Below are positions 38,645 to 50,798 of a stretch of 64,000 nucleotides of DNA, in pieces; position 1 is the first letter of the stretch; each line of letters opens with the position of its first letter. The notes under the pieces are model-generated. The model was not told the DNA's origin and searched no databases. It saw only the letters and a program-made list of their open reading frames with translations. The stretch comes from Thalassotalea sp. 273M-4 (GTDB lineage Bacteria; Pseudomonadota; Gammaproteobacteria; Enterobacterales; Alteromonadaceae), in assembly GCF_041410465.1 (NCBI RefSeq), contig NZ_CP166961.1:1550001-1614000 (forward strand). The letters run 5' to 3'. A program made the translations under genes and the position numbers.

Positions 38645-39682
38645 TTACTTGTTGGCAATAATGGCGCGAGCCATTTCATCAGCAACCAAGCCCGTTGGTT
38701 GATTCTTTGCTTTGGCGGTTTCAAATACCTTCATTAAAGTGTTGTAAATATTTTCCACTAAGCGCGTTGCTTCTTTCGAACAGTATGGCTCAGGGTAAAT
38801 TTCAAGCGCCACATTGATAATACCACCGGCGTTAATCACATAATCGGGTGCATACAAAATACCCGCATCGTATAACGCTTTGTCGTGACGATTTTCGGCT
38901 AATTGATTGTTCGCACAACCGGCGATGATCACTGCTTTTAATTGCGCAATGGTGTCATCATTAATGGTTGCACCTAGCGCGCAAGGTGAGAAAACATCAA
39001 CATCTTGTGAGTAAATCTCATCTAAACCAACCACTTTAGCATCCAATTCGGCTTTTGCTTTAGCTAAGGTTTCTTCATTTATATCGGTGACAACCAATTT
39101 AGCGCCAGCTTGGTGTAGTTTTTCACAAAGAGCGTAGCCAACACTGCCTAGGCCTTGAACAGCAACTTTTATGCCGTTTAAGTCTTCTTTGCCAAGCTTA
39201 AATTTCACCGCTGCTTTTATACCTAAAAAGGTACCCAAAGCGGTAAAAGGACCCGGATTACCGCTTTTGCCTTCAAGCCCAGATACAAACTCGGTTACTT
39301 GGTTGACAACCGCCATGTCCGATGGGGTGATGTTAACGTCTTCAGCCGTGTAGTAACGACCATTTAGGTTGTTCACCGCTCGGCCAAATGCTTTAAACAG
39401 TTGCTCAGATTTTAACTGTTTTGGATTACCAATGATCACCGCTTTACCACCACCTAGCTTTAAACCCGCCATCGCGTTTTTATAGGTCATGCCTCTTGAT
39501 AATCGCAATACGTCTTTTAACGCATCTTCATCATTTTGATAGTCCCAAAAGCGACAGCCACCAGCGCCAGGGCCTAAATTGGTATTGTGTACTGCAATAA
39601 TGGCTTTTAAGCCTGTTTCTTCATCGCTGCAATAAACAACTTGTTCGTGATGATCAAAATCTACCAAGTCAAAAAAAGACAC
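38645..39682 (-). CDS. ldh: Leucine/valine-type amino-acid dehydrogenase
   Basis: This NAD-dependent Glu/Leu/Phe/Val dehydrogenase oxidatively deaminates branched-chain amino acids to 2-oxoacids. The catalytic lysine lies in AMAGLKLGGGKAVI (about residues 68-81) and the dinucleotide-binding loop in VQGLGSVGYAL (about residues 174-184). At 345 aa it fits leucine dehydrogenase; phenylalanine or valine preference cannot be excluded. It stands alone with a long upstream region containing palindromes, so regulated expression is likely. Confidence 0.88.
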   Translation of the reverse strand: MSFFDLVDFDHHEQVVYCSDEETGLKAIIAVHNTNLGPGAGGCRFWDYQNDEDALKDVLRLSRGMTYKNAMAGLKLGGGKAVIIGNPKQLKSEQLFKAFGRAVNNLNGRYYTAEDVNITPSDMAVVNQVTEFVSGLEGKSGNPGPFTALGTFLGIKAAVKFKLGKEDLNGIKVAVQGLGSVGYALCEKLHQAGAKLVVTDINEETLAKAKAELDAKVVGLDEIYSQDVDVFSPCALGATINDDTIAQLKAVIIAGCANNQLAENRHDKALYDAGILYAPDYVINAGGIINVALEIYPEPYCSKEATRLVENIYNTLMKVFETAKAKNQPTGLVADEMARAIIANK

Positions 39683-40089
39683 TGTTTTCTCCGTTTTATT
39701 GTTATGCTCATTTAAGTTTGTTCATATTGTTTAGATGTCCATAAGTTAACTTATTGACTTAGTGTAGTCGGGACCTATTTGGGGAACAAACTTTAGGGCT
39801 TTTATGCCATAAAAAATTAACGCGAACCTTATCATTTAACACGTGTTAAAACCAGTCAGGGCAATAAAATCTTGGCTTTTTTATGTGGATTTTTTTATAC
39901 ACTTTATATCGCCTTTTATTTTTCAAAAATCCACTTGTTTTAACATAGAATTTACGACAGTATTAGTGCCTTATAATTTGACCGGGTTGTTATTAGGGGA
40001 AAACTAGCGTGTGAATGTCGTCACGCTAATGATTTTCTTACAACCTTTCAGGGTCATTGCTAAACAAAAATAACAAATTTGAGATTTTT
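39683..40089. promoter_or_regulatory. 407-base gap with three strong inverted repeats
   Basis: No gene is visible. From left to right it holds a perfect 16-bp palindrome TTTAACACGTGTTAAA (39835-39850); a 10-bp inverted repeat GTGGATTTTT/AAAAATCCAC with a 30-base spacer (39885-39934); and TAGCGTG/CACGCTA with a 10-base spacer (40005-40028). The first could be an operator for the leucine-type dehydrogenase gene. The others lie toward the DUF4826 gene and could be part of its leader or of a small RNA. None matches a motif I can name. Confidence 0.4.
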
Positions 40090-40500
40090 ATGTCCGATCA
40101 ACAAAACAATACTGACCAACAAGCAAGTCAATGGGTAAGAGAACAATATTTAAAAGCAACAAAGTATTTGGCTGATAAAGGTTATGTCACCGACTCAGTT
40201 AAAATGGTTGATAGTCGTTATTTAGTCCCAGCGGTTGCTGTGTGGAAGTTAAATACCCTTAAAAATGAACAAATATGGGTGATCAGTGGGGATTTACCAT
40301 GTGATCATATTCCCGTATCGGCGGCCTCTGATGCACGAGAAGCATTGCGTAATTTTTCGTTAAAATGGCAAATTCAAGCGCAAAACCTACTTACTTCAGT
40401 AAATGATAGTACGCAACAACAATTTGCTGATGTGCTGATCAACCGAGCTGAAGCTTTGTACCAACTGTTTGAAAACGATAAACTTTGGGGCAAAAGCTAA
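40090..40500 (+). CDS. DUF4826 family protein
   Basis: This 136-aa cytoplasmic protein resembles the DUF4826 family: QWVREQYLKATKYLADKGY at the start, WVISGDLPCDHIP in the middle and a helical C-terminus. The ATG at 40090 (MSDQQNN) is chosen over one 11 codons upstream, because the extra residues look like non-coding AT-rich sequence. No function is known to me. It converges on the GNAT gene. Confidence 0.78.
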   Translation: MSDQQNNTDQQASQWVREQYLKATKYLADKGYVTDSVKMVDSRYLVPAVAVWKLNTLKNEQIWVISGDLPCDHIPVSAASDAREALRNFSLKWQIQAQNLLTSVNDSTQQQFADVLINRAEALYQLFENDKLWGKS

Positions 40501-40678
40501 TACCATTCCTACTAAGTTTTTGCTCACTCTGTCACTCTGTGTTGTGCAAAACCTTAATGGGATTGGTATAAAAGACAATAAGGCGAGGGTGGTATAGCGA
40601 AACGTTAAGTGTAAGAATCTTTTCTGGTTTTTTGGATTTCTAGCCAGTTTTTTACGGTGTGGTTTAATAGCAGGCGTG

Positions 40679-41140
40679 TTAGTGAGAAAGATAAAAGCGC
40701 TTAAAGTCGACATTGGCGATGTTACAGACCATTCTCTGTCGTGGAATACCGGCTTCCATAAAGACTGAGCCAACAGGTCTAAAATGATGTTTGGTAAAAT
40801 AGTCAACGGCATCAAGCGCGCTATTAATATAGACTTCTTCCACTTTTCTTTGGCGGGCTATTTGTAATAGCGTTTTAATCACTTCTTTGCCTATTGGCGA
40901 TTTGCGCTGTGGGATCACAACGCAAATTCGTGAGATTTCGCCGTTATCGGTTATTCTTCCTGTTGCTAACGGCTCATTCGATTCTTCATCGGTAACCAAT
41001 ACATGGTGCGCTTGGCGGTCAAATTGATCAAATTCAACCTCAAACGGAATACGTCGTTCATAGACAAATACTTTTTGTCTAACTGTCATTAATTGCTTTT
41101 TCGCTTGCTGCCAATTAACAACATCGACCCGATAAGGCAC
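40679..41140 (-). CDS. GNAT-family N-acetyltransferase
   Basis: The 153-aa product has the GNAT core: FDQFDRQAHHVLV, ATGRI, an acetyl-CoA-binding region (SRICVVIPQRKSPIGKEVIKTLL) and AVDYFTKHHFRPVG near the C-terminus. The acceptor substrate is unknown. The start is GTG, with GAGGTGA just upstream, and the gene begins eight bases after the roxA stop, so the two form an operon. Confidence 0.88.
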   Translation of the reverse strand: MPYRVDVVNWQQAKKQLMTVRQKVFVYERRIPFEVEFDQFDRQAHHVLVTDEESNEPLATGRITDNGEISRICVVIPQRKSPIGKEVIKTLLQIARQRKVEEVYINSALDAVDYFTKHHFRPVGSVFMEAGIPRQRMVCNIANVDFKRFYLSH

Positions 41141-41148
41141 TGTTCACC

Positions 41149-42297
41149 TCACTCAAAACACCAAAAACCCTTATTTATAACCCTAGTTAACAAATGTTGG
41201 TTTTTCAAACAATCCAGCTGTTTCTCTAGGCTTTGAGCCGATAATGGCATCTTTTGAGCAAGCATTTGGCCTAGTTCAAGGGTCTCTGTCATTAGCTCAA
41301 ATTTTTCACCATTGATGTACAATGCACTGTTATCGTTTTGATTTACCAGCAGACATTTGATCCCCAGAACGGGCTCTAAAATTTCACCTTCGGCGAATAT
41401 TTGCTTTATCAAATCGATATCCAGTGGTTCAACAGGTACCAGCAAGTTGAGCGAATGATGTACACTGGTGAGGTATTTAGCAAAACAGGTTGTCATCATA
41501 TCGGCATCGGTTAATGCGTTTTGTACCATTTCAGTCAGTTGTTTGATGTCGTTAGGCTCAAGCTCGTGCGGTTTATGTGTTAATTGCCTTTTACGGTCAT
41601 CCATACGTTGACCTAGTAAGTCAGCATCTAGCAGGTGATCAGCAATAACACCAAGTAATTCTTGAGGGTTAGGCGCTTGAAATCCTATTGAATAATTTAA
41701 TGAATTATCAATAGCCACACCATCGTGTGGGTGATTTGGCGGAATGTAAAGTAAATCACCAGGTTCGGTTATCTCATCTATTTCCGCAATAAAATCAGAT
41801 ACCTGCTTTAGATCTTCATGTGGTAATAGCTGCTTTAAGCTGGCATCAGGTTTGCCTACACGCCAACGACGTTTGCCTTCACCTTGTAAGATAAACACGT
41901 CGTATTGATCTAAGTGGGGGCCAACACCACCACCAGGGGTAGAAAAACTGACCATTACATCATCGATACGCCAATTAGGGATAAAATTAAAGGGCTTAAT
42001 AAGTGCATCAACATCAGCAAACCAGTTGTTGACGGCTTGGACTAATAAGGTCCAATTTTTCTCCCCAAACTGAGAAAAGTCAGTAAAAGGACCGTGATTT
42101 ACGTCCCATTTAGCATCTGTTTTACTGATGATCCTTGATTCAATAAAATCTTCCATGGCCAATCCGGCCAGATCATTGGCGTCGATAGGGTCGTTAAAAT
42201 CTTGAAATGCATTTTTAATAATTAACGGCTTTTTTTGCCAGTATTGCGATAAAAACGTTGCCGGCGTCAAGTCTTGCCAGTTTAAGATATGAGTCAT
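41149..42297 (-). CDS. roxA: Ribosomal protein L16 arginine hydroxylase RoxA (YcfD)
   Basis: This JmjC/cupin 2-oxoglutarate and Fe(II) oxygenase hydroxylates an arginine of ribosomal protein L16 in E. coli. Iron ligands are visible as the HLD motif in GPHLDQYDVF and the distal histidine in IPPNHPHDG. The N-terminus WQKKPLIIKNAF is typical. At 382 aa it matches YcfD (373). It sits downstream of the purB terminator and leads into the GNAT gene. Confidence 0.92.
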   Translation of the reverse strand: MTHILNWQDLTPATFLSQYWQKKPLIIKNAFQDFNDPIDANDLAGLAMEDFIESRIISKTDAKWDVNHGPFTDFSQFGEKNWTLLVQAVNNWFADVDALIKPFNFIPNWRIDDVMVSFSTPGGGVGPHLDQYDVFILQGEGKRRWRVGKPDASLKQLLPHEDLKQVSDFIAEIDEITEPGDLLYIPPNHPHDGVAIDNSLNYSIGFQAPNPQELLGVIADHLLDADLLGQRMDDRKRQLTHKPHELEPNDIKQLTEMVQNALTDADMMTTCFAKYLTSVHHSLNLLVPVEPLDIDLIKQIFAEGEILEPVLGIKCLLVNQNDNSALYINGEKFELMTETLELGQMLAQKMPLSAQSLEKQLDCLKNQHLLTRVINKGFWCFE

Positions 42298-42346
42298 AAC
42301 CGATCTCTTTATAGAATGTCACTGATAACAGTATACATAGGAAATA

Positions 42347-42370
42347 AAAAAGGCGCCGAAGCGCCTTTTT
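42347..42370 (-). terminator. Terminator after purB
   Basis: On the minus strand AAAAAGGCGC-TTCG-GCGCCTTTTT forms a stem closed by a UUCG tetraloop with a T-run. It lies between purB and the downstream roxA-GNAT pair. Confidence 0.92.
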
Positions 42371-42384
42371 CGTAAAGCAATGAG

Positions 42385-43770
<1,386 letters not shown>

Positions 43771-43778
43771 TTAGAAAA

Positions 43779-43803
43779 AACCCGACAAGGGATGCGTCGG
43801 GTT
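43779..43803 (-). terminator. Terminator/attenuator between hflD and purB
   Basis: AACCCGAC and GTCGGGTT form a perfect 8-bp stem with a 9-base loop. On the minus strand it is followed by a T-run, placing it as the end of mnmA-hflD or as an attenuator before purB. Confidence 0.75.
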
Positions 43804-43812
43804 AAAGTTTTA

Positions 43813-44436
43813 TTAAAATTGTTTTGTTAGTTGTTCAGCGGTGCGAACAATGCGACGTCGACTAAATAGAATATTGCGACGTTTACCACCCATTTGGCGC
43901 CATAAAACAGTGGCACGGATCCCAGCTAATAGTAATGCTCGAATGCGGTTTTGATTACCCACTTGTTTTAGAATATTGGGTTCACCAGCCACTTGAATTT
44001 TGGTACCTAAAGGACTAATCACATCGGTATAAATACTGGCAAGGTTGCTGATCATGGTATCGCTGTTAAGCTCAAAGTGGCCGAGCTGACGCTGACATTG
44101 TTCGATGCGTTCAGCTAATGTTGCCATTACTTTGGGTTTACTCTGTAACCGACGTTCCAAATTAAGTAGGCTAACCATGTAGCGCGTTAACTCTGGGTCT
44201 TTGGCAGTTTTACTGTCACCTAATTGGCCTACAATCATACTAAGGCCATCTTGGATATTATTGATATTGCCGTCATAAACCGCTAAAGCGTTTTCTGGTT
44301 TGGTGTTTAAAATGCTGTTTAGCATTACTTCAAACACCGCATCATCGAGCTTATTTTTACGGGCAATATCTTGCACCATAACAACGGTTTGACAGATCCC
44401 TGCAAAGGTTAGGGTTTGATCCTTAATATTACTCAT
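43813..44436 (-). CDS. hflD: High frequency lysogenisation protein HflD
   Basis: HflD is a helical, membrane-associated protein that in E. coli affects lambda CII. Family features are the N-terminal FAGICQTVVMVQDIAR and the C-terminal basic ILFSRRRIVRTAEQL. At 207 aa it is typical. It begins eight bases after mnmA and shares the mnmA-hflD-purB order with E. coli. Its cellular role outside phage biology remains unclear. Confidence 0.93.
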   Translation of the reverse strand: MSNIKDQTLTFAGICQTVVMVQDIARKNKLDDAVFEVMLNSILNTKPENALAVYDGNINNIQDGLSMIVGQLGDSKTAKDPELTRYMVSLLNLERRLQSKPKVMATLAERIEQCQRQLGHFELNSDTMISNLASIYTDVISPLGTKIQVAGEPNILKQVGNQNRIRALLLAGIRATVLWRQMGGKRRNILFSRRRIVRTAEQLTKQF

Positions 44437-44444
44437 GCGTTATG

Positions 44445-45560
44445 TTATCGAATTAATGTGTCAATGATACCACCACCTAAGCACACTTCGTTTAGGTAAA
44501 ATACCACCGATTGGCCAGGGGTCACTGAGCTTTGTTGTTGTTCAAACATGATTTGATAATTGTCTTGGTCAATACGAGTGACACGACATGCCACGTCTTG
44601 TTGACGATAACGGGTTTTAACTGTGCAGTTAAAACTTTCACCAATGGCGATTTCTTCTCGACTTACCCAGTGCAATTGACTGGCAAACAAACCTTTGGAA
44701 AATAAACGCGGATGATCACTGCCTTGTCCGACAATTAACACATTGCGTTGCATGTCTTTATCGACAACGTACCAAGGGGCTTCTCCAGCGTCTTTTAAAC
44801 CACCAATATGCAAGCCTTTGCGTTGACCTAAGGTGTGATACATTAAACCTGAATGCTCACCAATGACGTTACCTTCTGTGGTTTCGATTTTACCAGGCTG
44901 TGCCGGCAAATAACGACCTAAAAAGTCTTTAAATTTGCGCTCACCAATAAAACAAATACCAGTTGAGTCTTTTTTATTATGGGTAATTAAACCTTCACGT
45001 TCTGCAATGGCGCGAACTTCTGGTTTTTCTAGATTACCAACTGGAAATAAAGTTTGACCAACTTGTTTATGGCTTAAAGTGTACAAGAAATAACTTTGGT
45101 CTTTGTTGTTATCAAGACCTCGTAACATTTCAAATTTGCCGTCTTTTTCTCGTCGTTGTACATAATGCCCAGTGGCTATGTAGTCAGCCCCTAAATCTTC
45201 ACAAGCAAATTCAAGGAAAGCTTTAAATTTGATTTCCTTGTTACACATAATGTCAGGGTTTGGGGTGCGACCAGCTTTATATTCTTCTAGGAAATATTCA
45301 AATACATTATCCCAGTATTCAGCGGCAAAATTTATTGTATGTAACTCAATACCTAATTTATCACAAACCGCTTGTGCATCTTTGAGATCTTCAGCTGCAG
45401 CACAATACTCAGCATCGTCATCTTCTTCCCAGTTTTTCATAAACAGGCCTTCAACCTGATAGCCCTGTTGTTTAAGCAGGTAAGCCGATACAGATGAGTC
45501 AACACCGCCAGACATGCCAACGATGACTTTAATTTGTGAATTTGGGTTTTCAGTACTCAA
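44445..45560 (-). CDS. mnmA: tRNA-specific 2-thiouridylase MnmA
   Basis: MnmA places sulfur at position 2 of U34 in the anticodons of Lys, Glu and Gln tRNAs. The PP-loop is in [15 protein letters not shown], and the two catalytic cysteines lie in [12 protein letters not shown] and [12 protein letters not shown]. The start appears to be TTG at 45560, which gives the usual N-terminus; no in-frame ATG precedes the P-loop closely. At 371 aa it is full length. The hflD gene follows immediately. Confidence 0.95.
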   Translation of the reverse strand: MSTENPNSQIKVIVGMSGGVDSSVSAYLLKQQGYQVEGLFMKNWEEDDDAEYCAAAEDLKDAQAVCDKLGIELHTINFAAEYWDNVFEYFLEEYKAGRTPNPDIMCNKEIKFKAFLEFACEDLGADYIATGHYVQRREKDGKFEMLRGLDNNKDQSYFLYTLSHKQVGQTLFPVGNLEKPEVRAIAEREGLITHNKKDSTGICFIGERKFKDFLGRYLPAQPGKIETTEGNVIGEHSGLMYHTLGQRKGLHIGGLKDAGEAPWYVVDKDMQRNVLIVGQGSDHPRLFSKGLFASQLHWVSREEIAIGESFNCTVKTRYRQQDVACRVTRIDQDNYQIMFEQQQSSVTPGQSVVFYLNEVCLGGGIIDTLIR

Positions 45561-45768
45561 GAGGAATATTTTCCATCAGGTTTAAAATGGCGCGCATTGT
45601 ATCATGAATTTAATCCAATGCTAATAGCAAATTACATTCTAAAAGAGCCAGTTGTTATAGAACATTGCTCTTTTGGTTTAATCGTCAGCAGTGGTGTACT
45701 TGTTGCCTAAAAAGTAAATGAGCTTAGGTAAATGAGCTTAGGTAAATATGCAAGTCAATGTGTAAAAA

Positions 45769-46245
45769 TTATTTGGCTTTATTGTCGGATGCAAACACGT
45801 TGGTGTGCAGCATTGTTAATGGGTATCGATGGCCTTGTTCATAATCTTCAATACATTTTAATACCAAAGGAGAGCGTAGTTGAGATTTTCTTTGCTCAAG
45901 CTCTTGTTTGCTCAACCAATGGGTTCTAATAATATCTGAGTCTTTAGGCTGTGCTTTTAAGTGTTGTTCCAATTCGCAAATAAAACTTACTCTTAAGTAA
46001 TAGGTGTTATTACTTTGGCGTAAATGATAATAAATGCCACAAAGGCTATTAGGTTGTATGCTTAATCCGGTTTCTTCATCAATCTCACGGACCATCGCAT
46101 CAAGCAAATTTTCATCGGCTTCAAGGTGGCCTGCGGGTTGATTAAAGACCACGTTATTATTGTCCAATTCCTCAACAATTAAATATTTACCCTGACAATG
46201 AATTACGGCAGAAACGGTGGTGTTAGGTTTAAATTGTGCACTCAT
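45769..46245 (-). CDS. nudJ: Nudix hydrolase NudJ-like
   Basis: The Nudix box GHLEADENLLDAMVREIDEETGL-type signature (shown by GH, RE, EE and G spacing) occupies residues about 37-59. In E. coli NudJ releases phosphate from HMP-PP and nucleoside di/triphosphates. The ATG at 46245 follows AAGGGAT; the 18-codon extension upstream is rejected. At 158 aa it fits NudJ (153). It lies between rluE and mnmA, exactly as in E. coli. Confidence 0.9.
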   Translation of the reverse strand: MSAQFKPNTTVSAVIHCQGKYLIVEELDNNNVVFNQPAGHLEADENLLDAMVREIDEETGLSIQPNSLCGIYYHLRQSNNTYYLRVSFICELEQHLKAQPKDSDIIRTHWLSKQELEQRKSQLRSPLVLKCIEDYEQGHRYPLTMLHTNVFASDNKAK

Positions 46246-46340
46246 GTGATCCCTTGTTGTCTGTATTGACGCTATCATCATAAACGATTTAGCCTTCATT
46301 TATGATCACCTTAAAGGTATTTATGGCCTAAACACCGGTG

Positions 46341-47033
46341 TTAGCCTGTATGCGCATTATCGTTAGACAGTAGTTGATATTGTCCAGGCTTTAAATTACC
46401 TAAAGTATATGGACCAATAGCATATCGAATAAGGCGTAATGTGGGGTAACCAATGTGCGCTGTCATTCGTCTTACTTGTCGGTTTTTACCCTCGGTTAAC
46501 GTAACTTCAAGCCAAGTGGTTGGTATATTCTTTCGCTCTCTTATTGGTGGTATTCTTGCCCACACATCAGGCGGGTCGATTATTTTGACCCCAGCGGGTT
46601 TCGTCATTCCATCTTTTAATGCTAAGCCTTGGCGAAACTGAGCTAGGGCAGATTGTTCAGGGATGCCCTCAACTTGTACCCAATAGATTTTGCTCTTGTT
46701 GTATTTTGGACTGGCGATAGTGTTTTGCAGTTTACCATCGTTGGTTAGCAGTAATAAGCCTTCCGAATCCTTATCGAGTCGTCCTACCGCATAAACATCG
46801 GCAACATCAATGAAGTCTTTAAGAGTTTGACGATTTTGATCATCCGTAAATTGGGTCAAGACATCAAAGGGTTTATTAAATAACAACACTTTTTTGGGCC
46901 CTGTTGGCTTTTTCTTTGGTTTAAAAGAACGGCTTTGTTTTGAGGCTAGAGAGTGGCTAGGTGATTTTTTACCCAAGGGCGTTGCATGTTGTTTTTTTTG
47001 TCGATGTTTTGGGCTGTTAGCGTTTGATTTCAA
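46341..47033 (-). CDS. rluE: 23S rRNA pseudouridine synthase E
   Basis: RluE makes pseudouridine at position 2457 of 23S rRNA in E. coli. The catalytic aspartate is in [17 protein letters not shown], and [17 protein letters not shown] is the conserved C-terminal region. About 45 N-terminal residues are very basic and probably disordered (lysine, serine and proline rich). At 230 aa it is close to family length. It is divergent from icd, as in E. coli. Confidence 0.92.
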   Translation of the reverse strand: MKSNANSPKHRQKKQHATPLGKKSPSHSLASKQSRSFKPKKKPTGPKKVLLFNKPFDVLTQFTDDQNRQTLKDFIDVADVYAVGRLDKDSEGLLLLTNDGKLQNTIASPKYNKSKIYWVQVEGIPEQSALAQFRQGLALKDGMTKPAGVKIIDPPDVWARIPPIRERKNIPTTWLEVTLTEGKNRQVRRMTAHIGYPTLRLIRYAIGPYTLGNLKPGQYQLLSNDNAHTG

Positions 47034-47288
47034 AGCAAAGCTCTCATTATTGTCTGGATAAAGGTTAGGCCATAGCGGACTATTAAACTTATTAATAGTG
47101 ACTATAAATGATTGTGCCGAGAAAGTTTACTGGCACAACTATTTTAATCAATTAACTGCTGATATACTACGGCGCAGTTACAAAAGTAACATCTTATTAA
47201 TAAATGGCGATTTGATCATTTAAGATCAGCGTCATCACACACTCGGTAAATAATAAAAATTTCCCATATAAATTACCGAGGAGCATAA

Positions 47289-49529
<2,241 letters not shown>

Positions 49530-49562
49530 TATAAGAGCAGAGATATCTCACTAAAAGCATTG

Positions 49563-49590
49563 AATAAGGGCCATTAAGGCCCTTATTTTT
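49563..49590 (+). terminator. Rho-independent terminator after icd
   Basis: AATAAGGGCC and GGCCCTTATT form a perfect 10-bp stem with a 5-base loop followed by T. Confidence 0.9.
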
Positions 49591-49857
49591 CTGGGTGTAT
49601 TTAATTTATTCGGTTTGTTCCGTACATGTCGCTTGTTCTTACTGGGCGCTTGTTCCGTAGTTGTAGAAGTTGTATTCGTGTCTTTGATTTTTATAGATTG
49701 CAGCTTTTATGTTTTGGATGGCTATAACGAAAAAATTTTTGGCACTTTTAGCCCGCTTGGATGTCATACAGAAAAATAAGAAGAGATATAACGGTTAAAT
49801 GCTTTCCATCTAATATTGCAAAAGATAGATACAAGAGGTTAATTTAGGGGAGTAACC

Positions 49858-49911
49858 AGATAACAAAACACGCCACTTAGTTTCAGTAGTTTAAGCGTAA
49901 TTTTGTTATCT
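49858..49911. repeat. 54-base imperfect palindrome downstream of cspD
   Basis: The outer arms AGATAACAAAA and TTTTGTTATCT are perfect 11-mers. Inside, ACGC/GCGT and CTTA/TAAG can extend the stem. It begins 17 bases beyond the cspD stop on the minus strand, so it may form the 3' end of the cspD mRNA. A small mobile repeat is the alternative. Confidence 0.5.
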
Positions 49912-49927
49912 AGAAATAAGGTATGTT

Positions 49928-50140
49928 TTACTCGGCATCGAGGGGGCGAATACTCGCGGCATGATGTCCTTTGGGACCTTCATTAAGCTCGTAATCAACG
50001 GGTTGACCCGCTTTAAGCGTTCGATAACCATCCATTTGTATTGTTGAATAGTGGGCAAATATATCATCACCACCGGAATCAGGACGAATAAACCCAAAAC
50101 CTTTAGCATTATTAAACCACTTAACAGTACCGTTTGCCAT
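49928..50140 (-). CDS. cspD: Cold-shock-domain protein CspD
   Basis: The 70-aa product is a single cold-shock domain with RNP1 (KGFGFI) and RNP2 (DIFAHYSTI); the HYSTI variant is typical of CspD, the stationary-phase replication inhibitor. The ATG at 50140 is used; a 33-codon upstream extension has no family support. It is divergent from clpS-clpA, matching the E. coli cspD-clpS-clpA neighbourhood. Confidence 0.93.
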   Translation of the reverse strand: MANGTVKWFNNAKGFGFIRPDSGGDDIFAHYSTIQMDGYRTLKAGQPVDYELNEGPKGHHAASIRPLDAE

Positions 50141-50415
50141 ACTTCTACTTCCTTCTTTGTGTTTCGGTATTTTTACAATCCAAGTTGAGTCATTTATTAT
50201 TGTTAAGATATCAAATTGGTTAATTCTAAATTTGTGCAAATAAAAATTTAATCAATGAACATTTTTGATAAAATAACTCATTATTGTGATTATTTTTTAG
50301 TCACTTAACAAATTTAGATAAATTAGAAAAATAGTCAAGCTAAATTATTGGTTTTTTTTACATTTATTTAACGATAAAGTTTTATTGCAGTTTAAGTTAG
50401 GGCTATTATTTTAGT

Positions 50416-50736
50416 ATGGGTAAAGTAAAAGACGCTGTTGACAGTGATATTCAGTTAGAGCAGGACCCAAAAGAAAAAATTAAACGACCAAGGATGTTTC
50501 GGGTCGTGTTATTAAATGACGATTACACCCCTATGGATTTTGTGGTTGAAGTTTTAACAAAGTTTTTTCATATGGACAGTGACAAAGCTACTGAGGTAAT
50601 GTTAACTATACATTATAAAGGGAAAGGCAGTTGCGGTGTGTTTTCTAGCGAAGTAGCAGAGACTAAAGTTGATCAAGTAAGTCGTTTTGCTCGTAATCAT
50701 CAACACCCGTTAATGTGTACTATGGAACCTGTCTAA
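50416..50736 (+). CDS. clpS: ClpA adaptor protein ClpS
   Basis: ClpS delivers N-degron substrates to ClpAP. The conserved region LLNDDYTPMDFVVEVL (about residues 34-49) includes the substrate-pocket aspartates and methionine, and the helix HYKGKGSCGVFSSEVAE follows. The 106-aa length is standard. clpA starts 62 bases downstream, so the adaptor and its chaperone are co-expressed. Confidence 0.96.
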   Translation: MGKVKDAVDSDIQLEQDPKEKIKRPRMFRVVLLNDDYTPMDFVVEVLTKFFHMDSDKATEVMLTIHYKGKGSCGVFSSEVAETKVDQVSRFARNHQHPLMCTMEPV

Positions 50737-50798
50737 GACAGATTTTATGCAGTATTGAGGTTGAATTAAAACCGTTGTAGAACACTTGGAGAGTGCCT

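Larger units (their letters stand above)
49530..49927. other. 398-base gap: icd terminator, short TTGTTC repeats, long palindrome
   Basis: No gene is visible. It starts with the icd terminator (49563-49587). Three copies of TTGTTC, two of them extended to TTGTTCCGTA, begin at 49615, 49633 and 49650, about 17-18 bases apart. Near cspD, a 54-base imperfect palindrome is bounded by AGATAACAAAA (49858) and TTTTGTTATCT (49911). The repeats have no assigned role. Confidence 0.45.

Noticed and set aside
40396..40815. 139-codon open frame on the minus strand
   Set aside because: It overlaps the ends of both the DUF4826 and GNAT genes in another frame, and its composition is not protein-like.
47211..47230. 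TTGAT...ATCA motif upstream of icd as an FNR box
   Set aside because: FNR sites need a 4-base spacer between half-sites; here the spacer is eight bases, so it is not an FNR site. The small inverted repeat TGATC/GATCA remains unexplained.
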